Positions 1-8,691 of a DNA stretch of 64,000 bases are shown in pieces. Made by a program: the position numbers and the translations under genes. The stretch lies in contig JAJDOG010000057.1 of NCBI GenBank assembly GCA_022340285.1, positions 1 through 64,000 on the forward strand, given 5' to 3'. Under the pieces are notes generated by a model that made no database searches, was not told the DNA's origin, and saw only the letters and a program-made list of their open reading frames with translations. This stretch comes from Betaproteobacteria bacterium (GTDB lineage: Bacteria > Pseudomonadota > Gammaproteobacteria > Burkholderiales > SG8-39). The stretch's first letter is position 1. Every line of letters starts with the position of its first letter.

Positions 1-819
1 TTCGCGGTGCAATTCGTCGGCGAGCGTGTTCAGGCGTGGCAAGGTCCCGTCGTTGATTGCCCGCGCCGTCGCGCCGACGTCGTCGGCGTTGTTGCCGACC
101 TGGCCGAGCGCCGGCGCGTGTTCCTCGTACTTCGCCGCGAGGCTGGTCATTGACTCGACCATAACCTCAGCGCGCTTCACGGCGCCCCGTGCGTCGTTCA
201 CCGCGGCGCGCATGTCGGCAAGCAATGGCGCGAGCGACGTCGCAGCGGGCTCGAGGTTCTCGGCGAGCTTCCTCGCCTGCGCGGCGGCGTCGTCGATGCT
301 AGCGAGCGTGCCGATGAGCACCTTCTGGTTGTCATGGGCGAGCAGCCCGTTCAGACGATCGGCAATCTCGCCGAACGCAGTAACCAGCTCTTCGGCCGTG
401 TCGAATAGCGACGGCCGCATCGGGATGCGCGCCGGCAGATCGGCCGCGGTCGCAAGTGGCTGGCGCATGGCGCCGTCGTCGTCGAGCTGCACGAACGAGA
501 GCCCGGTGACGCCCTGGAATCCGAGCTGCGCATAAGTCCCGCGCGTGAGCGGCGTGTCGGGGTCGACGGAGATGCCGATCAGGACGCGGCCGGGTTCGGT
601 GGGATCGAACCGGATGGTCTCGACCTTGCCGACGTCCACGCCGCGATAGCGCACCGGCGCCTCGACCTTGAGTCCGGAGACGGCGCGGGTCGTCGTCACC
701 ACGTAGGGCAGCCCGCCCACGCGCTCGTCGCGGTTGAGCCACAGCACGCCGGCGACAAGCGCGATGCCGAGGACCAGCACGAAAAACCCGGCGGCCAGCG
801 CGTAGGCTCTGTTTTCCAT
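1..819 (-). CDS. MCE-domain (MlaD-family) lipid transport protein, partial
   Basis: The ORF track misses this gene because it runs off the left edge, so its C-terminus is absent. Translating from the ATG at 819 gives MENRAYALAAGFFVLVLG, one N-terminal membrane anchor, then an MCE domain (YRGVDVGKV, GTYAQLGFQGVTGLSF) and a long helical tail. A strong AGGAGG lies just upstream of the ATG. MCE proteins form periplasmic hexamers that pass phospholipids between membranes. It is the last visible gene of an STAS-permease, ATPase, MCE set, 17 bp after the ATPase stop. An auxiliary lipoprotein gene often follows in this locus type but would lie outside the window. Confidence 0.9.
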   Translation of the reverse strand, partial: MENRAYALAAGFFVLVLGIALVAGVLWLNRDERVGGLPYVVTTTRAVSGLKVEAPVRYRGVDVGKVETIRFDPTEPGRVLIGISVDPDTPLTRGTYAQLGFQGVTGLSFVQLDDDGAMRQPLATAADLPARIPMRPSLFDTAEELVTAFGEIADRLNGLLAHDNQKVLIGTLASIDDAAAQARKLAENLEPAATSLAPLLADMRAAVNDARGAVKRAEVMVESMTSLAAKYEEHAPALGQVGNNADDVGATARAINDGTLPRLNTLADELHRE

Positions 820-836
820 CTTGTCCTCCTGGTTGC

Positions 837-1721
837 TTAGTTGCCCGCGAGGGCGACGGGCCCGAGCACGCTCAACGCGCGCTGGCCCCGCTCGCCACCG
901 AAGAAATTGTGGATGAAGGGATGGTCGACGCGCACCACCTCCGGGACTGTCCCCATCGTGATCAGCTCGCCCATGAACAGCACGGCGACGCGGTCGGCTA
1001 GCGAGACGAGCGTATCGAGATCGTGAGTGACCATGACGACGGTGAGCTCGAGGCGCTCACGCAGGGAAGCGAGCAGCGTCACGAAGCTCTCGCTTCGGTC
1101 AGGGTCGAGTCCGGCGGTCGGCTCGTCCAGGAACAGGAGCTCGGGCTCGAGCACGAGCGCGCGCGCGAGGGCGACGCGCTTCACCATCCCGCCCGAGAGC
1201 TCGGACGGCATCCGGTCGGCATGGCGCCGTTCGATGTCGACCATGTCGAGCTTGAGCAGCACCAGGTCGCGAATGAAGTCCTCGTCGAACGCGCGCAGCT
1301 CGCGCAACGGGAGCGCGAGGTTGTCGTAGACCGGCAACGCGCTGTAGAGCGCGCCCTCTTGGAACAGCACCCCCCAGCGCTTGCGGATCTTGGCGCGGAT
1401 TGCCGTCGGCGCTTGGCGCAGGTTGAAGCCGAACACCTCCACGCTGCCGCGGCTCGGACGCTCGAGGCCGACCATCTGGCGGAGAAGCGTCGTCTTGCCG
1501 CTGCCCGATCCGCCGACGAGCGCGAGGATCTCGCCGGCATCGACTTCCATGTCGAGGCCGCGATGGACGACGTGGCCATCGAACTCGGTCCAGAGGCCCT
1601 TGACGGCGATAACGGGCCGTTCCGGGGTCCGCGGCGCGCGCGTTGCGGGCTTCCCGGCGGTTGCCCGTCCGGGGGCGGGTCGAGTGGGTGCCATTGCCTG
1701 GCCCGTCACGTGCTCAGCCAC
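837..1721 (-). CDS. ABC transporter ATPase, MlaF/MCE-transport type
   Basis: 294 aa ATPase that powers the adjacent permease/MCE lipid transporter in the inner membrane. Visible motifs are Walker A GGSGSGKTTL, signature LSGGM and Walker B LLFLDEPTAGLDP, followed by the H-loop VTHD. The first ~35 residues are a Pro/Ala/Arg-rich extension before the ABC fold, and an internal ATG (MAPTRP) is an alternative start. It overlaps the end of the permease gene by 8 bp, consistent with translational coupling. The family is usually called MlaF or Ttg2A. I give no symbol because the locus has the STAS-permease layout rather than canonical mlaFEDCB. Confidence 0.93.
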   Translation of the reverse strand: MAEHVTGQAMAPTRPAPGRATAGKPATRAPRTPERPVIAVKGLWTEFDGHVVHRGLDMEVDAGEILALVGGSGSGKTTLLRQMVGLERPSRGSVEVFGFNLRQAPTAIRAKIRKRWGVLFQEGALYSALPVYDNLALPLRELRAFDEDFIRDLVLLKLDMVDIERRHADRMPSELSGGMVKRVALARALVLEPELLFLDEPTAGLDPDRSESFVTLLASLRERLELTVVMVTHDLDTLVSLADRVAVLFMGELITMGTVPEVVRVDHPFIHNFFGGERGQRALSVLGPVALAGN

Positions 1722-2859
1722 GGAGCTCGAGGCCGATGTGGGAGAACGCGATCGCGAACATCGAATCGACGATGAGCACGATCGTTATCGCGGCGACTAC
1801 CGACTGGGTGGTGCCGGCGCCGAGGCTCTCGGTGTTCGGCCGGATGCGCAGACCGAAATGGCATGCGGTCAGCGCGATCAATGCACCGAACACGGCGCCC
1901 TTCACGAGCCCGAGCCAGAGGTTCGACGTCGGCACGGCGACCGGCAGCGTCTGCATGAACAGGGTGAAGCTGATATCGAGCTCGAGCCGCGCTGCGAGCA
2001 TCGCGCCGATCAGCGCGATCGCGTCGGTCCACACGACAAGGAGCGGCACCGCGATGGCGAGCCCGACGACCTTAGGCAAGATGAGCCGGATGCCGGCGGG
2101 AATTCCCATCACCCTGAGCGCGTCGAGCTCCTCGGTCACCCGCATCACGCCGAGCTGCGCCGTGATGGCCGACCCCGACCTTCCGGCGACGAGGATCGCC
2201 GCGAGCACCGGGCCGAGCTCGCGGATGATCCCGATGCCGACGATATTGATGACGTAGATGCCCGCGCCGAATGTACGCAGCTGCTCCGCTGAAAGGTAGC
2301 TCAGCACGATCCCGATGAGAAAGCCGACGAGCGCGGTGACGGGAAGCGCCTGCGCGCCCGCCCGGCGGATCGTCGCGGACAGCTCGCGCCAGGGGCCGCG
2401 CGACGGATTGGCGACAACCCATGCGCCGTCGAGGGCGACTTGGCCGGCGAGGCGAATGATACGGAGGAGATGTCCCCAGACGCCGATCACGCGGCGCCCG
2501 AGCGCCGCGAGCGGGTCAAGCAGCGACCAGCGAGGCACGGCGAGCTCGCCGCCTTCGGCATGGGCGAGATTCTCGAAGAACAACTCTTGCGCGGGCTCGA
2601 GCCGTAGTCGCTCCGGGCGCTTTCGCTCCCACGCGCGCCAGAGAAGCAGCGCGCCGACGTGATCGAGACGCTCGATTCCGGTCAGATCCCAGGCGTCGCG
2701 CGCGGCGAACCGCGCGAGCTCGCTGGCCAGCGTTCGCGCGCGGGACTCGAGCGCGCGGATGTCCCACGCCCCGCTGACCCGGACGGTGCGCGTGCCGTCC
2801 GCGCCGGTGTCAGCGTCGATCTCGGGATCGTGGATCCGCGTGGGCGCGGAGTCGGCCAT
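1714..2859 (-). CDS. ABC permease, MlaE family, with N-terminal STAS-like domain
   Basis: 381 aa. Residues ~15-110 look like an STAS/MlaB-type domain (VSGAWDIRALES, WDLTGIERLDHVGALLLW). Residues ~125-380 are the MlaE/DUF140 permease, with RRAGAQALPVTALVGFLIG, the conserved PVLAAILVAGRSGSAITAQLG and several membrane helices. It therefore combines in one chain what MlaB and MlaE do separately in Escherichia coli. The predicted role is inner-membrane phospholipid or organic-solvent-resistance transport with the downstream ATPase and MCE protein. It is the first gene of the set; the 145 bp upstream of it should hold the promoter. Confidence 0.92.
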   Translation of the reverse strand: MADSAPTRIHDPEIDADTGADGTRTVRVSGAWDIRALESRARTLASELARFAARDAWDLTGIERLDHVGALLLWRAWERKRPERLRLEPAQELFFENLAHAEGGELAVPRWSLLDPLAALGRRVIGVWGHLLRIIRLAGQVALDGAWVVANPSRGPWRELSATIRRAGAQALPVTALVGFLIGIVLSYLSAEQLRTFGAGIYVINIVGIGIIRELGPVLAAILVAGRSGSAITAQLGVMRVTEELDALRVMGIPAGIRLILPKVVGLAIAVPLLVVWTDAIALIGAMLAARLELDISFTLFMQTLPVAVPTSNLWLGLVKGAVFGALIALTACHFGLRIRPNTESLGAGTTQSVVAAITIVLIVDSMFAIAFSHIGLELRG

Positions 2860-3004
2860 CGATTGTTGCCCCGCGCAGGTTTACCGCGACGCGGGTCCTC
2901 CCCCTTTGCTGTTCGGAGTGAGGCTAGCAAATTAATCCTGTCGGGGCTATCGGGTCCTATGTTCCGCCCTGACAAGCACAAGACGCTTTGGCCGGTGGCC
3001 TCGT

Positions 3005-4015
3005 TCAAGCCCCGCGCTGGCCGCGGACCATGCGCGGCTCGGCGAACAACGACGTAATCTCGACTTTCCGGATCGTGGGGTCGTCCGGAACCTGATACAG
3101 AACGGGGGTGATCAGCTCCTCGAAGAGCCCGCGCAGGCTCCGGGCCCCGGTTTTGTACTCGATCGCCAGATCGGCGATCTGCTCGAACACCTCGCGGGCT
3201 ACGGTCAGCTCGACGCCCTCGCCGGCGAATATGTCGCGAAACTGGGTGTACATGGCGTTCGCGGGCTCGGTCATGATCCGCACCAGCATCTCTTGGCTGA
3301 GGTCCTGAAAGCGCGCGGTGATCGGCAGCCGCCCGGTGAATTCCGGGATGAGCCCGAACTCGATCAGGTCGGTCGGCTTGACCCGCGCGTTCAGGCGCTC
3401 GAGGACGGCGGGATTGTCCTCGCCCGACGTGGAGATGTAGCCGTACGTATGGCTGTGCGAGGCGATCTTCTCCAGCCCGACGAAAGCGCCACCGCAGATG
3501 AACAGGATGTTCGTCGTGTCGAGGTACTGGCCGTTGCCCAGCTTGACCATGCAGCCTTCCATGATCTTCAGGAGCGCGTGCTGCACGCTCTCGCCGGAGA
3601 CGCCCTGTGGCTGACCGCGGGTGCCCTTGAGCTTGTCAATTTCATCGATGAACACGATGCCGTTCTGGGCGCGGCCGACGTCACCATCCGCGCCGTCGAC
3701 GAGGCGCTGAAGGATCGCCTCGATCTCGTCGTTGACATACCGGCTCTGCGCAATCGACGTGGCCTCCGCCGTCACGAACGGCACCCGCAGTGCCCTCGAC
3801 AGCGTCTCGCACATCAACGTCTTGCCCGTTCCGGTCGGCCCAATCAAGAGGACATTGCTCTTGGCAATCGGGGCGGCGTCACGGCGCGACCGCGCGATCT
3901 TCTTCTGGTGCGTGTACACGGCGACCGCCAGCGTCTTCTTGGCGTCGTCCTGCCCGATCACGTACTGATCGAGATACTTTACGATGAGGCTCGGCTTGTT
4001 GACGCTGTCGGGCAC
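3005..4015 (-). CDS. ClpX-like AAA+ ATPase lacking zinc domain and ClpP/pore motifs
   Basis: 336 aa, clearly a ClpX-family AAA+ protein: Walker A GPTGTGKT (~59-66), Walker B VFIDEID (~121-127), arginine-finger region GLIPEFTGRLPI and sensor-2 TGAR. It starts directly at the AAA+ domain, with no N-terminal zinc-binding domain. The pore-1 loop GYVG reads RYVN, the segment carrying the RKH loop is shortened to LGNGQ, and the ClpP-docking IGF loop is replaced by HTYGYISTSG. ATP hydrolysis looks possible, but classical ClpXP proteolysis does not. The start is a GTG with GAGGA upstream. It lies 25 bp downstream of hemJ, probably in the same transcript. Its substrate is unknown. Confidence 0.88.
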   Translation of the reverse strand: MPDSVNKPSLIVKYLDQYVIGQDDAKKTLAVAVYTHQKKIARSRRDAAPIAKSNVLLIGPTGTGKTLMCETLSRALRVPFVTAEATSIAQSRYVNDEIEAILQRLVDGADGDVGRAQNGIVFIDEIDKLKGTRGQPQGVSGESVQHALLKIMEGCMVKLGNGQYLDTTNILFICGGAFVGLEKIASHSHTYGYISTSGEDNPAVLERLNARVKPTDLIEFGLIPEFTGRLPITARFQDLSQEMLVRIMTEPANAMYTQFRDIFAGEGVELTVAREVFEQIADLAIEYKTGARSLRGLFEELITPVLYQVPDDPTIRKVEITSLFAEPRMVRGQRGA

Positions 4016-4040
4016 GGTCGGTCCTCGTCGGTTTCGATCT

Positions 4041-4460
4041 CTAGAAAGGCTTCACGACAGCGAGGATCACCCCGGCGAAGATGAGCAGCGTCGGCACCTC
4101 GTTGAACCACCGGAACCAAACATGCGATTTGGTGTTCCGGTCGCCCTTGAAGTCATTCAGCAGCTTGCCGCACCAGAGGTGGTAGATGATCAATGCCGCC
4201 ACCACCGCGAGCTTCACGTACAGCCAGCCGCCGGAGAAGCCGTAGCCCAGCCACAGCCAGGTGCCGAAAACGATCGTGAGCACCGCGCCCGGCGTCATGA
4301 TGCCGAAGTAGAGCTTGCGCTCCATTACCTTGAAGCGCTCGATCCCCGTCTTGTCCGCCGGATCCGTCATCGCGTGGTAGACGAACAGGCGCGGAAGGTA
4401 GAAGAGGCCGGCGAACCAAGTGACCATAAAGATGATGTGCAGAGATTTGACCCAGAGCAC
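4041..4460 (-). CDS. hemJ: protoporphyrinogen IX oxidase HemJ (CopD/UPF0093 family)
   Basis: 139 aa, four-helix membrane protein matching HemJ: LWVKSLHIIFMVTWFAGLFYLPRL at the N-terminus, then GxWLW and W-x-R-W-FNE segments and a C-terminal helix. HemJ oxidises protoporphyrinogen IX to protoporphyrin IX in haem synthesis. I chose the GTG at 4460 because GAGGA sits 7 nt upstream; the ATG at 4484 (MAVEEDSAV) lacks a visible ribosome-binding site. The first 40 bp are duplicated upstream at 4529-4568, where the ancestral ATG appears to be. Neighbours are a NodI/NodJ-type exporter upstream and the ClpX-like gene downstream. Confidence 0.88.
   Translation of the reverse strand: MLWVKSLHIIFMVTWFAGLFYLPRLFVYHAMTDPADKTGIERFKVMERKLYFGIMTPGAVLTIVFGTWLWLGYGFSGGWLYVKLAVVAALIIYHLWCGKLLNDFKGDRNTKSHVWFRWFNEVPTLLIFAGVILAVVKPF
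4420..4459. repeat. 40 bp direct repeat, copy A (inside hemJ)
   Basis: This stretch matches 4529-4568 at 39 of 40 positions. It covers the first codons of hemJ. The two copies flank 69 bp of unrelated sequence that includes a perfect palindrome. Confidence 0.95.
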
Positions 4461-4500
4461 AGCGCTATCCTCTTCTACAGCCATCTGAATTGGGAGATAT

Positions 4501-4522
4501 GCAAGGGGGTGTGCCCCCTTGC
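4501..4522. repeat. perfect inverted repeat between the hemJ duplications
   Basis: GCAAGGGGG-TGTG-CCCCCTTGC is a 9 bp stem with a 4 nt loop. No U-tract follows, so it is not a convincing terminator. It lies in the 69 bp insert between the direct repeats, within the hemJ leader, and could form an mRNA hairpin upstream of the hemJ ribosome-binding site. Confidence 0.85.
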
Positions 4523-4528
4523 TCGATC

Positions 4529-4568
4529 GTGACCATAAAGATGATGTGCAGAGACTTGACCCAGAGCA
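4529..4568. repeat. 40 bp direct repeat, copy B (ancestral hemJ start)
   Basis: Second copy of the hemJ 5' segment, with one mismatch (c versus t) to copy A. It begins immediately after the ABC permease gene, where hemJ would be expected to start. Confidence 0.95.
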
Positions 4569-4571
4569 TGG

Positions 4572-5382
4572 CTATGAGAGCAATCGGCGGCGAAACAGGA
4601 CGAGCGCGGCGTAGAAGGCCACTGCACCATAGGCGATCAGCACGGCGAGATGCAGCGCGATGTTTGCGGGAATCTCGCCCAGGATCAGTGGCCGCACCAG
4701 CAGCGTCGCGTGCGTGAGCGGCAGCACGTAGGACAGTGTCTGGATCGCTGCGGGAAGCTGATCGATCGGGAAGAAGACACCGGAGAGCATGGCCATCGGC
4801 GTGATGAACAGCGTGAAGTAGTACATGAAGAAGTCGAAGGACGGCGACAACGCCGTCACGACGAGGCCGAGCGCGCTGAACGTGAATCCGATCACGGGAA
4901 TGAGCGGCAGGACCCAGAGCGCGAGCCAGCTGTCGAGGAGCCCGAGCGCCGCGGCGACCAGCAGGATCGCCAATCCGGAGAGGAACGATTTGCTCGCCGA
5001 CCATGCGCATTCGCCCAGCACGACGTCTTCGAGCGCGAGCGGCGCGTTCAGCATGGCGTCCCAGCTTCGCTGCACGTGCATGCGCGAGAAGGAGGAGTAC
5101 AGCGCTTCGAAGGTCGCGCTGTTCATGGTCGAGAAGCACACAGTTCCGGCCGCGAGGAACACGATGTAGCGCACTCCTCCGACCTCGGGCAGCAGCTTGC
5201 CCAGTCCGTAGCCGAAGCCGAGCATGTAGATCATCGGATCGGCCAGGTTGCCGAGCATCGACGGCACGGCGAGTTTCTGCCAGACGAGGAACATGCGGCG
5301 CCACACGGCCGCGAAGCGCCACGAGAGGTGCGGCACGCTGAACTTGCCGGTGGCTGCAGCAGGCGTCGCCCGGGCATGCATT

Positions 5383-5390
<8 letters not shown>
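4572..5390 (-). CDS. ABC-2 type permease, NodJ family
   Basis: 272 aa inner-membrane permease with about six hydrophobic helices and the NodJ-like sequence [16 protein letters not shown]. Later come FFPIDQLP and LPLTHA, typical of ABC-2 exporters. It overlaps the ATPase gene by 8 bp and pairs with it as a NodI/NodJ-type exporter. In rhizobia NodIJ exports lipochitooligosaccharides. No nodulation genes are present, and many betaproteobacteria carry this pair without them, so the substrate is unknown. hemJ follows almost immediately. Confidence 0.92.
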
Positions 5391-6288
<898 letters not shown>

Positions 6289-6347
6289 CGTGCCACCCTG
6301 ATGCGGAGCGGCCGCGCCAGCGCGCTCGATCGTAGGCCGCGGATCGT

Positions 6348-6995
6348 TCAGTGCCAGCTCCCCTTCACGATGTTGCGCAGGAGGTTCAGGCGCCGGTGGA
6401 AGAAATGATCGGCGCCGGGAATCACGATGATCGGCAGCTCTTGCGGGCGCGCCCAGTCGAGCACGCGCGCGAGCGGCACGGTCTCGTCGACTTCGCCGTG
6501 AATCACGATCGTTCCTGCCGGTACCGGTGGCGTCTCGTACTTGCGCTCTCCGAGATCGCCGGTCGCCGTGCCCACCAGCACCATGCGCTCGGGAGCGACG
6601 CGCTGTGCCACACGCGTCTGCACGTAGCCGCCGAACGAGAATCCTGCCAGGGCGAGCGGGATTTCGCCGAAACGTTCGCGCGCGAATTCGATCACCGCGA
6701 GCATGTCATCCGTCTCGCCCTGGCCGTGGTCGTGCACGCCCTCCGATTTGCCGACGCCGCGAAAATTGGGCCTGATCGCGATGTAGCCGAGCTCGACGAA
6801 TGCGCGTGCGAGCGTTGCGACGACCTTGTTGGTCAGCGTGCCGCCGAAGAGCGGATGGGGATGGCAGACGAGCGCGATGCCACGCGCGCCCTCGGAAACA
6901 CCATCCGCCGGAAAGACGGCAGGATGCTCGATGACCGTTTCGATCTTTCCGGCCGGCCCCTCGAGGAACGCATGTTCTTGCGGCGGCCGGGTCAT
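6348..6995 (-). CDS. alpha/beta hydrolase (dienelactone-hydrolase-like)
   Basis: 215 aa from the ATG at 6995 ([10 protein letters not shown]). The longer ORF-track start is an unlikely extension into the ferredoxin gene. Alpha/beta hydrolase features include an HPHPLFGGT oxyanion region, [10 protein letters not shown], nucleophile elbow GFSFGG (Ser), an acidic segment near HGEVDETVP and the catalytic His in GADHFF. The sequence resembles the small proteins annotated as alpha/beta hydrolase or peptidase S9-like; the substrate is unknown. Its start overlaps the ferredoxin stop by 4 nt (ATGA), so the two are translationally coupled. Confidence 0.88.
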   Translation of the reverse strand: MTRPPQEHAFLEGPAGKIETVIEHPAVFPADGVSEGARGIALVCHPHPLFGGTLTNKVVATLARAFVELGYIAIRPNFRGVGKSEGVHDHGQGETDDMLAVIEFARERFGEIPLALAGFSFGGYVQTRVAQRVAPERMVLVGTATGDLGERKYETPPVPAGTIVIHGEVDETVPLARVLDWARPQELPIIVIPGADHFFHRRLNLLRNIVKGSWH

Positions 6996-7300
6996 ATGCG
7001 CAGGCGCTCGACGATGCGCCCGTGCACGAGATGCTCCTCGATGATTTCGTCGATGTCGGCCTTGTCGACGTAGGTGTACCAGACCTCCTCGGGATACACC
7101 ACGATGACCGGGCCTTCCTCGCAACGGTCGAGGCAGCCGGCGCTGTTGATGCGCACCTTGCCCTGGCCGTTGAGCTTGAGCGCCTTGACGCGGTCTTTCG
7201 CGTAAGCGCGCACATCCTTCGCGCCGCGGTCGGCACAGCAGGTCTCGCCCGGCTCGCGCTGGTTGCAGCAGAAGAAGACGTGATGCTTGTAGTAGCTCAT
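6992..7300 (-). CDS. [2Fe-2S] thioredoxin-like ferredoxin
   Basis: 102 aa from MSYYKHHVFFCCNQ. The fold resembles NuoE/Shethna-type [2Fe-2S] ferredoxins: cysteines in FFCCN, TCCAD and SAGCLDRCEEGP, then the VVYPEEVWYTYV strand typical of the family. It is a soluble electron carrier whose partner is unknown. It heads the minus-strand run with the hydrolase, NodIJ-like exporter and hemJ. I trimmed the ORF-track start because the upstream extension is out of family. The divergent promoter region (7301-7477) is shared with the enolase-superfamily gene. Confidence 0.88.
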   Translation of the reverse strand: MSYYKHHVFFCCNQREPGETCCADRGAKDVRAYAKDRVKALKLNGQGKVRINSAGCLDRCEEGPVIVVYPEEVWYTYVDKADIDEIIEEHLVHGRIVERLRI

Positions 7301-7477
7301 ATTTCGGTTCACCGCCGGAGGGGGCGCGGCACAGGGTGCGCGAAACCCATCGATTATAGCCAGCGCGCTATCGTGGCGTGTGCCATCTGCGAAGCGACGC
7401 CCGATATTCTGCGAGGGATTGGTGATAGCCTTACGACGCCCCATCCGTCGTATCGCACCCTTCGCGGGCCGTTCATC

Positions 7478-8611
7478 ATGAAGATCTCGCACTTGGAAGT
7501 CCACATCCTGCGTGCCCCGGACGAGAGCCGCCCGCACTGGGTCAGCCACTTCAAGGTCCCGAAGGCCAACGAGATCCTGGTGCGGCTGAGAACCGACGCG
7601 GGCGTCGAGGGCATCGGTCTCGCCACGAGCTACACGCCGATCGAGGCCGCAATCCATGCCTTTCGCACGGGTATCGGCGAGCTCGTCGTCGGCGCCAATC
7701 CGCTGGCGCCCGAGCGTCTCTATGAAAAGCTCTTCGCGCTCACCTCTCAACGCCTCGCGCACGAGAAGGGCTGGTCGCGCGAAGCGATCGTGCGCATCTC
7801 GGCCGCAGTCGACATAGCGGTCTGGGACATAATCGGCAAGGTTGCAAATCTGCCGCTCTACCGCCTTTTCGGCGGCTACCGCTCCGAGGTACCGTGCTAC
7901 GTCACCTGCGCCTATTACCGCGATGGCAAGGACATGGCGGAGTTGCGCGACGAAATGCAGATGCTGAAGGCGCAAGGCCACAAAGGGTTCAAGGGTAAGG
8001 TCGGCGGCGCGCCTCTCGCGGAGGACATCGAGCGCATGGCGCTCGTGCGCGAAGTGATCGGCGAGGACAAGGATCTGATGATCGATGTCAATCGCGCCTG
8101 GGATCTTCCCACCGCGATCGAGGGCGCGCGCCTGCTAGAGCCTCTGCGGCCGCGCTGGCTGGAGGAGCCGGTACGCTGGGCCGATGATCGCCGCGAACTG
8201 AAGCTCCTGTCGCAGCGAACGAAGATTCCGCTGTCCGCGGGCGAGAGCGAGCTCACGAGCTACGGCTGCCGCGCGCTGATCGACGAGCAGGCCATTCAGA
8301 TCCTGCAGTTCGACTGCACGATGATGGGCGGCTTCACCGAGGGCCGCAAGCTCGCCGCGCTGTGCGAGTTGAACCACGTCGAGGTCGCGCCGCATCACGA
8401 CTGCTTCATCCACGCCCACATCGTCGCGGCCAGCCCCGCGGGTTGCATCGTCGAGTCCTTCACCGATCCGGAGCGCGACCCGCTGCAGGCCGAGCTCTTC
8501 GAGAACCCGCCCAAGATCGCGGACGGCCTGCTCACGCTCAACGAGCAACCCGGGCTGGGGCTCTCGCTCTCCCCATCCGCAATGAAGAAGTTCGGCGAGC
8601 GGATTCTCTAA
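7478..8611 (+). CDS. mandelate racemase/muconate lactonizing enzyme family protein
   Basis: 377 aa from MKISHLEVHILRAP. Enolase-superfamily catalytic elements are visible: the lysine motif FKGKVGG (KxK), metal ligands in MIDVNRAWD, WLEEPV and SAGESELT, the Asp in QFDCTMMGG and the His in VAPHHD. This matches the mandelate racemase subgroup, which abstracts an alpha-proton from a carboxylic acid. Substrate specificity cannot be read from the motifs. It is alone on the plus strand, convergent with a flavin monooxygenase gene, with a hairpin between them. Confidence 0.9.
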   Translation: MKISHLEVHILRAPDESRPHWVSHFKVPKANEILVRLRTDAGVEGIGLATSYTPIEAAIHAFRTGIGELVVGANPLAPERLYEKLFALTSQRLAHEKGWSREAIVRISAAVDIAVWDIIGKVANLPLYRLFGGYRSEVPCYVTCAYYRDGKDMAELRDEMQMLKAQGHKGFKGKVGGAPLAEDIERMALVREVIGEDKDLMIDVNRAWDLPTAIEGARLLEPLRPRWLEEPVRWADDRRELKLLSQRTKIPLSAGESELTSYGCRALIDEQAIQILQFDCTMMGGFTEGRKLAALCELNHVEVAPHHDCFIHAHIVAASPAGCIVESFTDPERDPLQAELFENPPKIADGLLTLNEQPGLGLSLSPSAMKKFGERIL

Positions 8612-8637
8612 TCTGCCCTCCCAGCGGGAAGGAGGGT

Positions 8638-8669
8638 AACGGGAGGAATCCGGCCGGTTTCCTCCCGTT
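8638..8669. terminator. hairpin between convergent genes, probable bidirectional terminator
   Basis: AACGGGAGGAA and TTCCTCCCGTT form an 11 bp perfect stem around a 10 nt GC-rich loop, between the convergent stops at 8611 and 8692. No clear poly-T follows, so intrinsic termination is plausible but not certain. Confidence 0.5.
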
Positions 8670-8691
8670 CGTGACCTACCGGGTTTGCTCT

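Larger units (their letters stand above)
4465..4569 (-). pseudogene. truncated duplicate of hemJ 5' end, possible leader ORF
   Basis: The ATG is 2 nt after the stop of the ABC permease and encodes MLWVKSLHIIFMVT, identical to the HemJ N-terminus. The reading frame then enters unrelated sequence (IEQGGTPPCISPNSDG) and stops at 4465, four bases before the HemJ GTG. This is probably the original hemJ start, separated from the gene by a duplication/insertion event. As it stands it could be a 34-residue leader whose translation couples to hemJ. It is too short for the ORF track. Confidence 0.6.

Noticed and set aside
4501-4522. Palindrome upstream of hemJ as a terminator for the NodIJ genes
   Set aside because: The stem is strong, but no T-tract follows in either direction, so I list it only as an inverted repeat.
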